From an uncultured Eubacteriales bacterium (GTDB lineage: Bacteria > Bacillota > Clostridia > Oscillospirales > Ruminococcaceae), in the NCBI GenBank assembly GCA_900318545.1, contig ONLC01000165.1:1-6443 (forward strand): DNA of 6,443 nucleotides, given 5' to 3'. The notes below the pieces were generated by a model. The model made no database searches, was not told the DNA's origin, and saw nothing but the letters and a program-made list of their open reading frames with translations. Position numbers and translations under genes: made by a program. Below are positions 5,438 to 6,443 of this stretch, in pieces. Position 1 is the stretch's first letter. Every line of letters starts with the position of its first letter.

Positions 5438-6443
5438 ATGCCTAAAAGTCTGGAACAGTTTAAGCTCGACAATGGAGCAGCCGGCAACGATCTGCCAGCT
5501 AATTCAAAATTTACAGAAATTGAAGCCTCACAGCTGCAGGATTTTGTTCAAGCTCTTTTTGCTATGCGTGAAAACCTCGTTAAGAGCAGAGGTAAGATAG
5601 ATGAAGAGCTTTCGGGCCGAATAACAGATATCGGCCGTGATGTGCTTGATCTTGTTGAGATGTCTCTTGATGCTGCAGGGCCGCAGCTGCCGAACATTGA
5701 TAATAATGCTCTCATCAATGACGACCTTAACATTATTAATACCGACTCCAACAACATCAACAATATCAACAACGACAATGAGCTGACAGATGATGTAAGG
5801 TGGAGAAGGGTCACGGGCAGACTTACAGATCTTAATGTGTTCCTCTCGACAAACCTCAATGATATTGTAACTCTCGGTGCTGTTGACGATGATGCCGAGA
5901 ACAAGGTCGATATGAATGCTTTCTTTACAGGCCTTTCAGTGCTCAAAAACGTGTATGATGTAAACACCGATCAGGCAAGCGGAAACATTTCCAAAACCTC
6001 CCGGTATTCCAAGAAGGTAATAGAGGAGGCCTCCAACAACATGCAGGAACTGCTGTTGAACGATGAGGAATTCAAGAACAGCATCGTTCTGGCTTATTCT
6101 GTCATGGAATCCCGTGCCAAACAGTTCAATACCCTGGTAGAACTGTCTTCCGAAGTGGCGAAGGACCTCCCGCCCTTTGCCGAATTGCTGGCAGACATGC
6201 AGGCAGCCAAGCCCTTGATTGAGAATGTCTGCGCCCAGATGAAAGACGCCGGAGAAGACCTGAGTGCCACCCTGGACGGCGAAAGCCGCTCCAGCCTGGC
6301 CCAGAACACGAATAATGCCGCCCTGGCATATGGTTCCCTGCAAAAGCAGAATAACCTGGCCGAACGTTTTGTGGAGACGGCCGATGCCTGGATGGCCCAG
6401 AACGAAGGCTCCGATCAGCTAAAACTCGTTCGTGACCGCTGGC
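5438..6443 (+). CDS. Unrecognised soluble, helix-rich protein, 3' end beyond window (335 aa seen)
   Basis: ATG at 5438 follows AAAAAGGAGA (5421-5430), a strong ribosome binding site 8-9 nt away, and the promoter at 5334-5362. The frame is open for 335 codons to the window edge, so the protein is longer than seen. I do not recognise the family. There is no signal peptide or membrane segment. Residues 25-80 look alpha-helical and charged. Residues 86-115 are a low-complexity Asn/Ile/Asp linker. Residues from about 190 onward are again helical and acidic, possibly coiled coil. Composition changes sharply at about residue 184 (position 5990). Before it Leu is mostly CTT/CTC and Ser rarely TCC; after it Leu is mostly CTG/TTG and Ser mostly TCC, while G+C rises from about 44% to about 58%. 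It is transcribed separately from the metal operon, and no functional link is evident. Confidence 0.8.
   Translation, partial: MPKSLEQFKLDNGAAGNDLPANSKFTEIEASQLQDFVQALFAMRENLVKSRGKIDEELSGRITDIGRDVLDLVEMSLDAAGPQLPNIDNNALINDDLNIINTDSNNINNINNDNELTDDVRWRRVTGRLTDLNVFLSTNLNDIVTLGAVDDDAENKVDMNAFFTGLSVLKNVYDVNTDQASGNISKTSRYSKKVIEEASNNMQELLLNDEEFKNSIVLAYSVMESRAKQFNTLVELSSEVAKDLPPFAELLADMQAAKPLIENVCAQMKDAGEDLSATLDGESRSSLAQNTNNAALAYGSLQKQNNLAERFVETADAWMAQNEGSDQLKLVRDRW
5693..5782 (+). repeat. Asn/Ile/Asp low-complexity segment within the right-hand gene
   Basis: Codons 86-115 contain 13 Asn, 6 Ile and 5 Asp among 30 residues (for example SNNINNINNDNE). At DNA level this is an AAC/ATC/AAT-rich, imperfect trinucleotide tract densest at 5747-5775. 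It probably encodes a flexible linker between two helical regions and could vary in length by slippage. Confidence 0.7.

Noticed and set aside
5223..5600. Plus-strand 125-codon frame before and across the start of the right-hand gene.
   Set aside because: It spans the promoter and ribosome binding site of the gene at 5438 and overlaps that gene in another frame; its own start has no binding site and its composition is not coding-like.
5936..6343. Minus-strand frame of 135 codons opposite the high-GC end of the right-hand gene.
   Set aside because: The plus-strand frame is continuous from a good promoter and ribosome binding site; the reverse frame has neither and is an expected by-product of the GCC/CTG-rich codons.

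Overview
The window looks like chromosomal DNA of a gut- or rumen-type Bacillota, most likely Ruminococcus or a close relative in Oscillospiraceae. This is inferred from moderate G+C, strong GGAG-type ribosome binding sites, sigma-A promoters with extended -10 boxes, and the pairing of a small membrane protein with a heavy-metal P-type ATPase. No rRNA, tRNA, CRISPR array or intact transposase is visible.

Left part (1-2576, minus strand): a short operon read right to left. It begins at a strong promoter (2548-2576). The first gene was an XRE-type helix-turn-helix regulator with a long C-terminal domain of unknown function. The second encodes a 314-aa putative lipoprotein (142-1086). The regulator carries two lesions. 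One is an in-frame TAA inside the DNA-binding domain (2459-2461). The other is a perfect 29-bp tandem duplication (1163-1220) that replaces its last 22 residues with four others. Removing one repeat copy restores a 468-codon frame (not counting the TAA) that stops 8 nt before the lipoprotein ATG. Beyond the lipoprotein, a 33-codon fragment resembling the lipoprotein's own C-terminus runs off the left edge. This part of the locus appears to be decaying or reversibly switched.

Centre (2577-5217, plus strand): a divergent 17-bp-spaced promoter with a palindromic operator-like site drives two overlapping genes. These are an 87-aa single-pass membrane protein resembling the PacL (DUF1490)/DUF6110 group and a complete 693-aa P1B-type metal ATPase. 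The ATPase has all core catalytic motifs but YSC in place of the usual CPC in the transport segment. Together they probably form a metal-efflux unit in the cytoplasmic membrane, the small protein acting as partner or metal-binding scaffold. A 20-bp perfect inverted repeat and an intrinsic terminator follow.

Right part (5218-6443, plus strand): a strong promoter and ribosome binding site precede an unrecognised gene that stays open to the window end (335 codons seen). Its codon usage and G+C change abruptly near 5985 (about 44% to about 58%), suggesting a mosaic gene, a recombination junction or an assembly chimera.
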